From positions 976,001 to 1,040,000 of the forward strand of contig NZ_CP118224.1 in NCBI RefSeq assembly GCF_030849025.1: 64,000 bases of DNA, read 5' to 3'. The notes below the pieces were generated by a model. That model saw only the letters and a list, made by a program, of their open reading frames with translations. It was not told the origin of the DNA and did no database searches. A program made the translations under genes and the position numbers. Shown in pieces: positions 16,566-24,779 of this stretch; within the stretch, counting starts at the first letter, position 1, and each line of letters opens with the position of its first letter. This DNA comes from Oceanimonas pelagia (GTDB taxonomy: Bacteria > Pseudomonadota > Gammaproteobacteria > Enterobacterales > Aeromonadaceae).

Positions 16566-18272
16566 TTACTTGCCCACTATGGGGTTATTCCAGTTCACCG
16601 CCGGAGTGGCCTCGACGCCGTCGTCCACCAGGGGTTGCACTGAGCCGTCCAGCTTGGCCGGGGCCGGACGCACGTTGTCCGGCACCATGGCCCAGGGCTT
16701 GGGCTCGCGGCGAATGCTGTGCACCAGGGTCAGGCTCATCACCGCAATAAAGATGCAGATGGGAAAACCGGCAATAATGGAGGCGGTTTGCATCGCCTTC
16801 AGGCCGCCGGCATAGAGCAGCACGCCGGCAATGGCCGCGATCATGATGCCCCACAAGATCCGTATTGGTTTGGGGGGCTCCGGGTTACCCAGTGAGTCCA
16901 GGGTACAGAGGATCAGGGTGCCGGAGTCGGCCGAGGTAATGAAATAGGTGCCCAGCAGCAAACAGGCCAGCACACTCAGCAGGCTGCCCATGGCGCCCGC
17001 GTCCAGCTCGTCAAACAGGGTGAACAGCGCTAGGGTGGTGTCCTTCTTGGTGGCTTCCAGAATGGGGCCGCCGGCAAAGGGAGCCTGGGCCGGCTCACCG
17101 GCTTCGGCCAGCGCCACCGCCTGTTGCTCATAGGCCACCCGGGCGTCCTGCTCCACCTTCAGCGCCGAGCCACCAAAGGCGGCCATCCACAGAAAGGTCA
17201 TCAGGGTGGGCACGATCAGGGCGCCGCCAATCAGCTCGCGAATGGTGCGGCCTCGGGAGATGCGGGCGACAAACATGCCCACAAAGGGCGCCCAGGTCAT
17301 CCACCAGGGCCAGTAGTAGGCGGTCCACCAGTTCTGCCAGCCGGAGTCACTCTGGGCGTCGCTCCAGAAGCTCATGCCCACCACCTGGCTGCTGTAGTCG
17401 CCCACGCCTTCCAGGAAGGAGTGCAGAATATAGCGGGTAGGACCGATGTAGAGCACCACCAGCACCATCAGCACCGACAATACCATGTTCCACTCCGACA
17501 GCCGGCGAATGCCCCGGCCCACCCCCGACAGCACCGAGGCCACGGCGCAGGTGCACAGCACCACGATGATCAGCAGCTGCACACCCAGACCGATGCTGGT
17601 GCCAAACACCTGGTTCAGGCCGGAGTTAATCTGAATGACCCCCATGCCCAGAGTCTGGGAAATGCCAAAGGCGGTGATGGCCACGGTAAGAATGTCCACC
17701 GCGTGGCCGATGGGGCCATAAATGCGGTTTCCGATCAGCGGATAAAGAATGGAGCGCAGGGTCAGCGGCAGGCCCTTGCGGTAGGAGAAATAGGTCAGCG
17801 CCAGGGCCACGATCAGAAAGATCGACCAGGGGTGCAGGCCCCAGTGAAAGAAGGTGAGCCACATCGACACCCGGGCCGACTCGTTACTGAGGCCTTCCGC
17901 AAAGGGGTTGCTGGCATAGTGCCACATGGGCTCGGCCACCGACCAGAACACCAGGCCAATGCCCATGCTGCCCGAGAACAGCATGGCAATCCACGACAGG
18001 TAGCTGAACTCGGGCTTTTCATCGTCCTTGCCCAGGCGAATGTGGCCGAAGCGGCTGATCATCAGATACAGCAGCAGGCCGGTGACCAGACTGACCACCA
18101 GCAGGTAAAACCATTTCATGTTTTGCAACAGGGCGCCCGACACGGTTTCAAAATACTGGCCGGCCTGGTTGGCCATGATGGCGCAAAACAGTACAAAGCC
18201 GATGACCAGCACCTTGGAGGCGATGGTCACCGTTGGGTTGAGTCCCTTCAGGATCCCGGATGTAGCACGCAT
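16566..18272 (-). CDS. BCCT-family betaine/choline/carnitine-type transporter
   Basis: 568 residues with twelve predicted membrane segments and a cytoplasmic tail. Family signatures are FSGSMGIGLVFWSVAEPMWH, the glycine-rich TM3 coupling segment plus TM4 tryptophan, and WWTAYYWPWWMTWAPFVGMF, which forms the aromatic substrate box of TM8. Transport of quaternary ammonium or sulfonium compounds such as glycine betaine, carnitine or DMSP by sodium or proton symport, or by exchange, is the family role. The extra loop at about residues 390-425 (acidic and alanine-rich) is longer than in BetP. The gene is divergent from the Rieske cluster and convergent with the lysR next to dddP, so either a betaine or DMSP is a plausible substrate. 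Confidence 0.87.
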   Translation of the reverse strand: MRATSGILKGLNPTVTIASKVLVIGFVLFCAIMANQAGQYFETVSGALLQNMKWFYLLVVSLVTGLLLYLMISRFGHIRLGKDDEKPEFSYLSWIAMLFSGSMGIGLVFWSVAEPMWHYASNPFAEGLSNESARVSMWLTFFHWGLHPWSIFLIVALALTYFSYRKGLPLTLRSILYPLIGNRIYGPIGHAVDILTVAITAFGISQTLGMGVIQINSGLNQVFGTSIGLGVQLLIIVVLCTCAVASVLSGVGRGIRRLSEWNMVLSVLMVLVVLYIGPTRYILHSFLEGVGDYSSQVVGMSFWSDAQSDSGWQNWWTAYYWPWWMTWAPFVGMFVARISRGRTIRELIGGALIVPTLMTFLWMAAFGGSALKVEQDARVAYEQQAVALAEAGEPAQAPFAGGPILEATKKDTTLALFTLFDELDAGAMGSLLSVLACLLLGTYFITSADSGTLILCTLDSLGNPEPPKPIRILWGIMIAAIAGVLLYAGGLKAMQTASIIAGFPICIFIAVMSLTLVHSIRREPKPWAMVPDNVRPAPAKLDGSVQPLVDDGVEATPAVNWNNPIVGK

Positions 18273-18609
18273 AACTCCTCCCTCTTCCCTCTGCGTATTA
18301 CGTTTTCAGGTGAAATTGGTTAACGGTCTGTTAACGGCGTGAGAGTAGGGATAGCGCAACACGCGCTCAAGTTATTTTTTCTCATCCGTCAGTGATAACA
18401 GCTCATGCGTTGGGTATTTAACCGCCTCGAAGGGAAGGGGGGTTACATTTGAATCACATTTTTTACGGATGACAAAAGCTCATCCACACCCGGCCAAAAA
18501 GTCGTTTGTTTGTTGCCACCTTGTTAACCAGAATCCACCCCATCGGCACCCAGCGTGCCAACAACAAGGAACCACGCAGTGAGCACTGCGTTACTGTGGA
18601 GAAAGCAAC
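18273..18609. promoter_or_regulatory. Divergent control region of the BCCT and Rieske genes
   Basis: 337 bases without a gene. The region has a direct repeat GTTAACGG-TCT-GTTAACGG near 18322. It also has three copies of a TCATCC/GGATGA half-site: TCATCCGT at 18382 and a dyad GGATGA-N7-TCATCC at 18467-18485. A GCAGTG-AG-CACTGC hairpin (about 18575-18588) lies just before the Rieske ribosome site GGAGAAAG. The dyads are candidate operators for a shared activator; which regulator binds is unknown. Confidence 0.45.
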
Positions 18610-19797
18610 ATGAGCAACGTCAGCCAGAACATCATTCCTGTGCAGCAGGTAGACAGCGTACTGAACCCGATTGTGGAAGCCAGTGGCATGCCCAACACCG
18701 CCTATGTCAGCCAGGAATATTTCGCCTTTGAGCGTGACAAGGTCATTGGCAAAACCTGGGCCTGCATCGGCTTTGCGTCCGACCTTATCAAGAATGGCTA
18801 CGTGATGCCGGTCAGCTTTATGAACCTGCCGCTGCTGATGATGCGCAACAAGGACGGTGAAGTGCAGGTGTTCCACAACGTCTGCAGCCACCGCGGCATG
18901 CAGCTGGTGCAGGAAGCCGGCGAAGTGCAGGGCATGATCCGCTGCCCCTACCACTCCTGGACCTATGATCTGAACGGCAACCTCAAAGGCACGCCCCACA
19001 TCGGCGGCATTGCCAAGCACAAGGACGACCGCTTCAAGTGCGAAAAGCACGGTCTCAAGCCGCTGCGCTCCGCTATCTGGATGGACATGGTGTTCGTTAA
19101 CCTGTCCGGTGATGCCCCTTCCTTTGAAGAGCACATCGCCCCGCTTGAAAGCCGCTGGAGCGAGTTTCTGGGCAACGACGGCCTCGGCCTGCTGCGCCGG
19201 GTCAACATGGGCGGCCACCTGGAAATTGAAGTGGCAAGCAACTGGAAGCTGACGGTGGAAAACTACTGCGAAGCCTACCATCTGCCCTGGGTGCACCCGG
19301 CCCTGAACACCTATTCCAAGCTGGAAGATCACTACAACATCATGTTTGAAGACCGCTTTGCGGGTCAGGGCAGCTACAAGTACGACCTGTCCGGCACCGC
19401 CGGCACCCACCTGCCCACCTTCCCGAGCTGGCCGGAAGACAAGCTGCGCCATGCCGAATATGTGGCGTTGTTCCCCAACGTGCTGCTGGGCATTCAGGCG
19501 GATCATGCCTTTGCCATGATGATTGACCCGATTCACGCGGAAAAAACCATTGAACGGCTGCGCCTCTACTACGTGGGCGACGAAGCCACCAAGGACGAAT
19601 ACGCCGCCTGCCGCACCGCCACCCTGGAATCCTGGCGGGTGGTGTTCGGCGAAGACATCGGCGCCGTGGAAGGCATGCAAAAAGGCCGTCACTCCCCCGG
19701 TTTTGGCGGTGGTGTGTTCTCGCCCGAGATGGATCTGCCCACCCATTTCTTCCAGAAATGGCTCGCCACCCAGACCAAAGTCGCCCTGGAGGACTGA
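18610..19797 (+). CDS. Rieske non-heme iron oxygenase, betaine/carnitine-type alpha subunit
   Basis: 395 residues. The Rieske [2Fe-2S] ligands are C92, H94, C112 and H115 (CSHRGM and CPYHSW). The mononuclear iron site is H224 and H229 in ENYCEAYHLPWVHP, with glutamate E221, not aspartate, as the bridging residue. Glutamate here is a mark of enzymes acting on trimethylammonium compounds, such as carnitine monooxygenase CntA and betaine demethylase GbcA. The sequence does not look like GbcA itself, and no GbcB-type or CntB-type reductase gene is nearby. It is followed three bases later by an aldehyde dehydrogenase, so the product may be an aldehyde after C-N cleavage or formaldehyde after demethylation. 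Substrate not known. Confidence 0.85.
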   Translation: MSNVSQNIIPVQQVDSVLNPIVEASGMPNTAYVSQEYFAFERDKVIGKTWACIGFASDLIKNGYVMPVSFMNLPLLMMRNKDGEVQVFHNVCSHRGMQLVQEAGEVQGMIRCPYHSWTYDLNGNLKGTPHIGGIAKHKDDRFKCEKHGLKPLRSAIWMDMVFVNLSGDAPSFEEHIAPLESRWSEFLGNDGLGLLRRVNMGGHLEIEVASNWKLTVENYCEAYHLPWVHPALNTYSKLEDHYNIMFEDRFAGQGSYKYDLSGTAGTHLPTFPSWPEDKLRHAEYVALFPNVLLGIQADHAFAMMIDPIHAEKTIERLRLYYVGDEATKDEYAACRTATLESWRVVFGEDIGAVEGMQKGRHSPGFGGGVFSPEMDLPTHFFQKWLATQTKVALED

Positions 19798-19800
19798 ACA

Positions 19801-21228
19801 ATGCAACATTACCTGAACTACATCGACGGCCAGTGGCGGAACGCCGAGCGCCAGATCACCGTAATGAACCCGGGCACCGGTGAGCCCTATGCCACCATCG
19901 CCCAGGCCGGCATTGAAGACGCCGACCAGGCCATGGCCGCCGCCCGCCGCTGCGTGAACAGCGGTGCCCTGAGCGACGTGCGTCCGGCCCAGCGCACCAC
20001 CTGGATGCTGAAGGCCGCCGAGGCCATTCGCGCCATCGCCGACGACGGTGCCCTGGTGGCCTGCCGGGAAAACGGCAAGAGCCTGAACGATGCCCGCGAC
20101 GAGTTTATCGAGGCGGCCCGTTACTTTGAATATTACGCCGGCATGGCCGACAAGATTGAGGGCATTTCGGTGCCCCTGGGCAAGGACTATGTGGACTTTA
20201 CCCAGTACGTGCCCTTTGGCGTCTCGGTGCAGATTGTGCCCTGGAACTTTCCGGTGTCCATCTGTGCCCGTTCCCTGGCGCCGGCGCTGGCCGCCGGCAA
20301 CGCCGTGGTGATCAAGTCACCGGAAATCTCGCCCCTGGCCATGACCCTGCTGGTCAGGGCGGTGGAGCAGGCCGGTTTCCCTCAGGGCGCGGTCAACCTG
20401 CTGTGCGGCAAGGGCTCCGAGGTGGGCAGCCACCTGGTGAAACACGTCGACACCAACCAGATCGTGTTCACCGGCTCGGTGCCCACCGGCCAGCGCATTC
20501 TGAAGGATGCGGCCGAGCGCGCCACCCCCTCGGTGATGGAGCTGGGCGGCAAGTCCGCGGCCATCGCCCTGGCAGACGTGGATCTCGACACCCTGCTGGC
20601 CAGCGTCAAGGTCGGCATTTTCTTCAACGCCGGCCAGGTGTGCTCGGCCATGTCCCGCCTGCTGGTGCACCGCAGCCGCTACGACGAGGTCAAGGCCGCC
20701 GTGGTGGCCCTGGCCGAGGGCCTGAGCATCGGTCAGGGCGAAGGCAACCCGGATCTCACTCCGGTGGTGTCGGAAGGGCAGCAACAGCAGGTGCTGGCGA
20801 TGATCGAGCAGGCCCGCAACGAGGGCGCCACCGTGCTCACCGGCGGCAAGGCGCCGGACCTGTCCGGCTACTTTGTGGCGCCCACCGTGATCGAGGCCAC
20901 CGCCGACATGCGCATTGCGCGGGAAGAAGTGTTTGGCCCCGTGCTGGTGCTGATGCCCTTCGATGACGAAGACGAGGCCGTGGCCCTGGCCAACGGCACC
21001 GACTTCGGCCTGGTGGCCGGCGTGTTCGGCGAAGGCCTGAGCCAGACCCTGCGGGTGGCCAACCGGCTGCGCGGTGGTCAGGTGTTTATCAACGAATGGT
21101 TTGCCGGCGGCATTGAAACCCCCTTTGGCGGGGTAGGGCTGTCGGGCTTTGGCCGCGAAAAGGGCCAGGAAGCCATCTACAGCTATGTGCAGACCCGCAA
21201 TATCGGCATTCGCCTGCGTCATGGTTAA
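19801..21228 (+). CDS. NAD(P)-dependent aldehyde dehydrogenase of the Rieske cluster
   Basis: 475 residues. Catalytic E247 (MELGGKS) and nucleophile C281 (AGQVCSAMSR) are present, and PWNFPVSICARSLAPALAAG begins the coenzyme-binding core. It resembles betaine-aldehyde and semialdehyde dehydrogenases. It follows the Rieske gene almost directly and should oxidise the aldehyde that enzyme or the later FAD oxidase makes. The exact aldehyde cannot be read from sequence. Confidence 0.87.
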   Translation: MQHYLNYIDGQWRNAERQITVMNPGTGEPYATIAQAGIEDADQAMAAARRCVNSGALSDVRPAQRTTWMLKAAEAIRAIADDGALVACRENGKSLNDARDEFIEAARYFEYYAGMADKIEGISVPLGKDYVDFTQYVPFGVSVQIVPWNFPVSICARSLAPALAAGNAVVIKSPEISPLAMTLLVRAVEQAGFPQGAVNLLCGKGSEVGSHLVKHVDTNQIVFTGSVPTGQRILKDAAERATPSVMELGGKSAAIALADVDLDTLLASVKVGIFFNAGQVCSAMSRLLVHRSRYDEVKAAVVALAEGLSIGQGEGNPDLTPVVSEGQQQQVLAMIEQARNEGATVLTGGKAPDLSGYFVAPTVIEATADMRIAREEVFGPVLVLMPFDDEDEAVALANGTDFGLVAGVFGEGLSQTLRVANRLRGGQVFINEWFAGGIETPFGGVGLSGFGREKGQEAIYSYVQTRNIGIRLRHG

Positions 21229-21257
21229 GTCATAAATAGCGGGCGCTACCGCATGCC

Positions 21258-21357
21258 AGAGGTCAGAAACGAACGCAGACACGCCGTGAACCCATCCATG
21301 GGGGCTCCGCTGCGTCATCCCTGACGCAGAGGGTCTGCTTATCGCAACCTGACCTCT
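21258..21357. repeat. Nested inverted-repeat element, about 100 bases
   Basis: Outer arms AGAGGTCAG (21258-21266) and CTGACCTCT (21349-21357), inner arms GCAGAC (21275-21280) and GTCTGC (21333-21338), and a central perfect hairpin CTGCGTCA-TCCC-TGACGCAG (21310-21329). It fills most of the gap between the aldehyde dehydrogenase and rubredoxin-reductase genes. It could be a MITE-like or REP-like element or a structured leader. Confidence 0.6.
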
Positions 21358-21419
21358 GTCCAGTCATGTGCGGTGCAGCAATCGTGATTCAGTAGTAACA
21401 GGGTAGTGGGGAGAGGAAG

Positions 21420-22793
21420 ATGAAAAAGTGGTTATGCATCATCTGCGGACTGATTTATGACGAAGCCAAGGGCTGGCCGTCGGACGGCATTGCCCCGGGC
21501 ACCCGTTGGGAAGATGTGCCGGACGACTGGCTGTGCCCCGATTGCCTGGTGGGCAAGGCGGATTTCGAAATGATCGAAATCACCGACGACGCGCCCGCCC
21601 CGGTGGCGGCGGTGGCCGAAGCCGAAACGCCGGCGGTTGCCCCCGTGCTGGAGCCGGTGGTGATCATCGGCACCGGCCATGGCGGCTATCAGCTGGCGGC
21701 GGCGCTGCGCGCCCGTTCTCCCGAACTGCCCATTACCCTGTTCACCGCCGACGACGGCGCCCTTTACAGCAAGCCGGCGCTGTCCAATGCCCTGGCACTG
21801 GGCAAGGACGGCGACGGCCTGGTCAGTGAAACCGCTCTGGCCTGGGAGCAGCGCCTGGGCGTGCGGGTTTACCCTCATACCCGGGTCGAGAAAATCGACC
21901 GGGAAAACAAGCGGCTGCACACCAGCATTGGCGAATACCCTTATGGTCGCCTGGTACTGGCCACCGGTGCCGCGGCCATCGAGATCCCCGTGGCCGGCGA
22001 GCAAAGCGCCATGGTAAGCGTCAACGATCTGCTGGACTACCGCCGTTTTCGCGAGCGGCTGGCCGGCAAGCGGCACGTCACCATTCTCGGTGATGGCCTG
22101 ATCGGCTGTGAGTTCGCCAACGATCTGGCGGCCCAGGGCATAAGCGTAACCGTGGTGGGTCTGGGTCAGTGGCCGATGGAGCGGCTGATCCCGCAGCCTC
22201 TGGGCGAGGCGCTGCAGCGGGCCCTGAGCGGCCTGGGCGTGGAGTGGGCGCTGCAGAACAGCATTACCCGCATCGACGCCGAGGGCGAGGGTTATCGTCT
22301 GCAGCTGCAGAGCGGTGACGAGCTGACCACGGATCTGGTACTGAGCGCCGTGGGCCTTAGGCCCAACACCGGCCTGGCCCAGGCAGCGGGGCTGGCCACC
22401 GGCCGGGGCATCAGCGTCGACCTGGCCCATGCCACCAGCGACCCCGCCATTTTCGCCCTGGGCGATTGTGCCGAGGTGGCCGGGCAGTGGGCGCCCTATA
22501 TCGCCCCCATTAACCAGGCCATTCCCGCCCTGGTGGAAACCCTGCTGGGCCGGCCCACCCAGGCCAGCCTCAAGGATTCGCCGGTGCTGGTGAAAACCCC
22601 GGTGCTGCCGCTGTCGGTACAGCCGGCGGTGGGCCCCGGCGAATGGCGGGTAGAAGCCCACGGCGAGGAATTGGCCGCCGGTTTTTACGGATCCGACGGC
22701 AGCCTGAACGGCTTTGCGCTGCTGGGCCGCGAGCTGCAAAGCCAGCGCAGCCAGTGGCTGGAACAACTTAATCCGGCACGAAACGTGGCCTGA
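21420..22793 (+). CDS. Rubredoxin / NAD(P)H:rubredoxin reductase fusion protein
   Basis: 457 residues. Residues 1-52 are a complete rubredoxin (iron ligands C6, C9, C39, C42; CIICG and CPDC). An alanine/proline/glutamate linker (about 55-75) joins it to a pyridine-nucleotide-disulfide-type flavoprotein. That part shows FAD motif [14 protein letters not shown], a second nucleotide motif [20 protein letters not shown] near residue 220, and ALGDCAEV near the end. The fusion would carry electrons from NAD(P)H through FAD to rubredoxin in one chain. Such pairs usually serve alkane hydroxylase or oxygen reduction; here the genomic partner is a Rieske oxygenase, which is unusual. Confidence 0.88.
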   Translation: MKKWLCIICGLIYDEAKGWPSDGIAPGTRWEDVPDDWLCPDCLVGKADFEMIEITDDAPAPVAAVAEAETPAVAPVLEPVVIIGTGHGGYQLAAALRARSPELPITLFTADDGALYSKPALSNALALGKDGDGLVSETALAWEQRLGVRVYPHTRVEKIDRENKRLHTSIGEYPYGRLVLATGAAAIEIPVAGEQSAMVSVNDLLDYRRFRERLAGKRHVTILGDGLIGCEFANDLAAQGISVTVVGLGQWPMERLIPQPLGEALQRALSGLGVEWALQNSITRIDAEGEGYRLQLQSGDELTTDLVLSAVGLRPNTGLAQAAGLATGRGISVDLAHATSDPAIFALGDCAEVAGQWAPYIAPINQAIPALVETLLGRPTQASLKDSPVLVKTPVLPLSVQPAVGPGEWRVEAHGEELAAGFYGSDGSLNGFALLGRELQSQRSQWLEQLNPARNVA

Positions 22794-22803
22794 GGAACAG
22801 ATC

Positions 22804-24120
22804 ATGATTGCCTTACCCAACGACGACAACAGCTGCGGCTGGTATCAGGCGCTGCCCCCGGCGGCGCCCGCCACCCGGCTCAAGGGCAGCCAGAAAGCCG
22901 ATTATACGGTGCTGGGGGCGGGCTTTGCCGGCCTGGCCGCCGCCCGCCGGCTGGCCGAGCTCAAGCCCGACGCCCGCATTGTGCTGGTGGATGCCCAGCG
23001 GGTGGCGGAAGGCGCTTCCGGGCGCAACTCCGGCTTTGTGATTGACCTGCCTCACAAGTTCGCCCTGGAGCACCCGGATCCGGTGCACAAGCAGAAATTG
23101 CTGGATCTCAACCGGGCCGCCATTGCCCAGCTGCAGGGGCTGGTGGAGCGCCACGGCATTGACTGCCAGTGGTCCGCCGTGGGCAAGTATCAGGGCGCGG
23201 TGGGCGAGCGCGGCATTGCCTTTCTCGAGCATTTCGAGCACCTGATGAAGGATCTGGGCGAGCCCTACCACTGGGTGGACAAGGCCGAGCTGAGCCGGGT
23301 GCTGGGCACCGGCTTCTATCGCCAGGCCATTTTCACTCCCGGTTGCTACCTGATGCAGCCGGCGGCCCTGGTGCGCGGCATGGCCGAGCACCTGCCCGAG
23401 AACGTGGAGCTGCTGGAGCAGTCGCCCATTCGCTCGCTGCGCCGTGAAGGTGGCCTGTGGCGGCTGCAGGGCGACGAGGGTGAGATTCAGGCGCCGACCC
23501 TGCTGCTGGGTGCCAGCATCTTTACCCGCGAGTTCGGTTACCTGAAAAACCGGCTGTTGCCGGTGATGACCTTTGCCAGCTGGACCCGGCCGCTGACCGA
23601 CGACGAACTGGCCCGTTACGGCGGTGAGCTGAACTGGGGCCTGACCCCGGCGGATCATGCCGGCACCACCCTGCGCATGACCGCCGACCGGCGCATTCTC
23701 ATTCGCAACAGCTACAAGCACGTGCCCAAATATGGCGCCAGTGTGAGTGAGGGTATGCGCAGTAAAATTCGGGCCGATCACCGCAAGGCGTTTCTGGACC
23801 GTTACCCTGAGCTTGCCGAGGTGCCCTTTACCCATACCTGGGGTGGCGTGTATGCCATTTCCCGCAACTTCACCAATTTCTTTGGCGAGCTCGAAGACGG
23901 TGTGTATGCCAGTGCCTGCGACAATGGCGTGGGCGCGGCCTGGGGCACCATTTCCGGCACCCTGCTGGCGGACATGGCGGTGGGCGCGGACACCCAGGCG
24001 CTGCGCGACATTCGCCAGGTAACCGGCATGCCCAGCCTGAACCCGCCCGAGCCCTTCCTGGGGTTGGGCGTGAAAAGCCGTATTCGCCTCGCCAAATGGC
24101 AGAGCAGGAGTGAACTGTGA
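22804..24120 (+). CDS. FAD-dependent amine oxidoreductase (DAO family) of the Rieske cluster
   Basis: 438 residues. The dinucleotide-binding motif VLGAGFAGLAAARRLAE starts near residue 36. GASGRNSGFVIDLPHK carries the GRN-G signature of the PuuB/sarcosine-oxidase/DadA branch. The C-terminus has WGGVYAISRNFTNFFGEL and a final GTISGTLLADM. It probably oxidises a secondary or tertiary N-methyl amine downstream of the Rieske enzyme. It is a clear paralogue of the oxidase at 44808 (shared GRNSGF-IDLPH and PADH/M-GTT motifs). Start at 22804 follows AGGAACAG; the gene overlaps the next by four bases. Confidence 0.83.
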   Translation: MIALPNDDNSCGWYQALPPAAPATRLKGSQKADYTVLGAGFAGLAAARRLAELKPDARIVLVDAQRVAEGASGRNSGFVIDLPHKFALEHPDPVHKQKLLDLNRAAIAQLQGLVERHGIDCQWSAVGKYQGAVGERGIAFLEHFEHLMKDLGEPYHWVDKAELSRVLGTGFYRQAIFTPGCYLMQPAALVRGMAEHLPENVELLEQSPIRSLRREGGLWRLQGDEGEIQAPTLLLGASIFTREFGYLKNRLLPVMTFASWTRPLTDDELARYGGELNWGLTPADHAGTTLRMTADRRILIRNSYKHVPKYGASVSEGMRSKIRADHRKAFLDRYPELAEVPFTHTWGGVYAISRNFTNFFGELEDGVYASACDNGVGAAWGTISGTLLADMAVGADTQALRDIRQVTGMPSLNPPEPFLGLGVKSRIRLAKWQSRSEL

Positions 24121-24470
24121 CCAAAGAAGTAAAACTGATTGACAGCAAGGAGCTGGACTTTACCGTACGGGGCGACTCACCCGGCATGGCGTACGTGGCC
24201 CGGGCCCTGAGCCCGGAAGTGTCGCCGAACATCGGCGTGGGCTTTGCCCGCTGGGAAGGGGCCGAAGTGGCCTGGACCCTACTGTACGACGAGGTGGTGT
24301 TTGTGATCGAAGGCTGCTTTGAGCTCACCGCCAACGGCAAAAAGCATGAGGTGCGCCCCGGCCAGATGCTGTGGATCCCCGAAGGCACCGAATTGATATA
24401 TGGCGGGCATGCCCTGTTCGGTTATGTGGTGCACCCGGGCAACTGGAAAGAGCTGCACGGCCTGGCCTGA
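24117..24470 (+). CDS. Small cupin protein, EutQ-like
   Basis: 117 residues, one double-stranded beta-helix cupin domain. The motifs are weak: EVVFVIEGCFELTANGKKHEVRPGQMLWIPEGTEL covers both cupin motifs, but the usual metal histidines are mostly replaced. This resembles the EutQ/DUF861 group. The start is GTG, coupled to the preceding oxidase by a GTGA overlap. It closes the five-gene operon. Role unknown; possibly binding or tautomerising a pathway intermediate. Confidence 0.75.
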   Translation: MTKEVKLIDSKELDFTVRGDSPGMAYVARALSPEVSPNIGVGFARWEGAEVAWTLLYDEVVFVIEGCFELTANGKKHEVRPGQMLWIPEGTELIYGGHALFGYVVHPGNWKELHGLA

Positions 24471-24497
24471 TATTTGATACGTCTCCAAGCACTACCT

Positions 24498-24523
24498 TTG
24501 CCGGCCCCGGGGCCGGCTTTTTT
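24498..24523 (+). terminator. Terminator of the Rieske operon
   Basis: Self-complementary GCCGGCCCC/GGGGCCGGC (24500-24517) followed by T6. Confidence 0.85.
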
Positions 24524-24539
24524 GTTTGCCCTGCGATTT

Positions 24540-24716
24540 TATTTATCGTCCCCGCGTTGCCGGCTTTCGCCTCCAGGTTTCCAGAGATCCATTTAGATAT
24601 CGGTTGCAGTGAGCGGGTAGTTGATCTTATCGATGAGGGAGTGGATTGTGCGATTCGCTGTGGTCGCTTCCCGGTCACTCCCGCATTTTACCGGGATGTA
24701 ACTTGGCGATTGCCAG
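24540..24716 (+). pseudogene. Remnant of a LysR-family regulator effector domain
   Basis: About 57 codons encode FIVPALPAFASRFPEIHLDI, then GCSERVVDLIDEGVDCAIR and a degraded tail. This is the start of a LysR effector-binding domain of the type LPAF-RYPEI-LDLG-SDR-VDLI-EGVDCAIR. There is no helix-turn-helix upstream and the frame loses similarity after about 24716. It lies in the 309-base gap between the cupin terminator and a complete, convergent lysR, and is not a duplicate of that gene. Confidence 0.6.
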
Positions 24717-24779
24717 GCCATTGTACCCACATTGTTCCTCGGAATGGCTCTCATTTTGGCACAGCCTTTTGCCAATACT

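Noticed and set aside
18610-19797. Naming the Rieske protein GbcA
   Set aside because: Apart from the shared bridging glutamate, the sequence differs from GbcA throughout and no gbcB follows; another betaine-type substrate is more likely.
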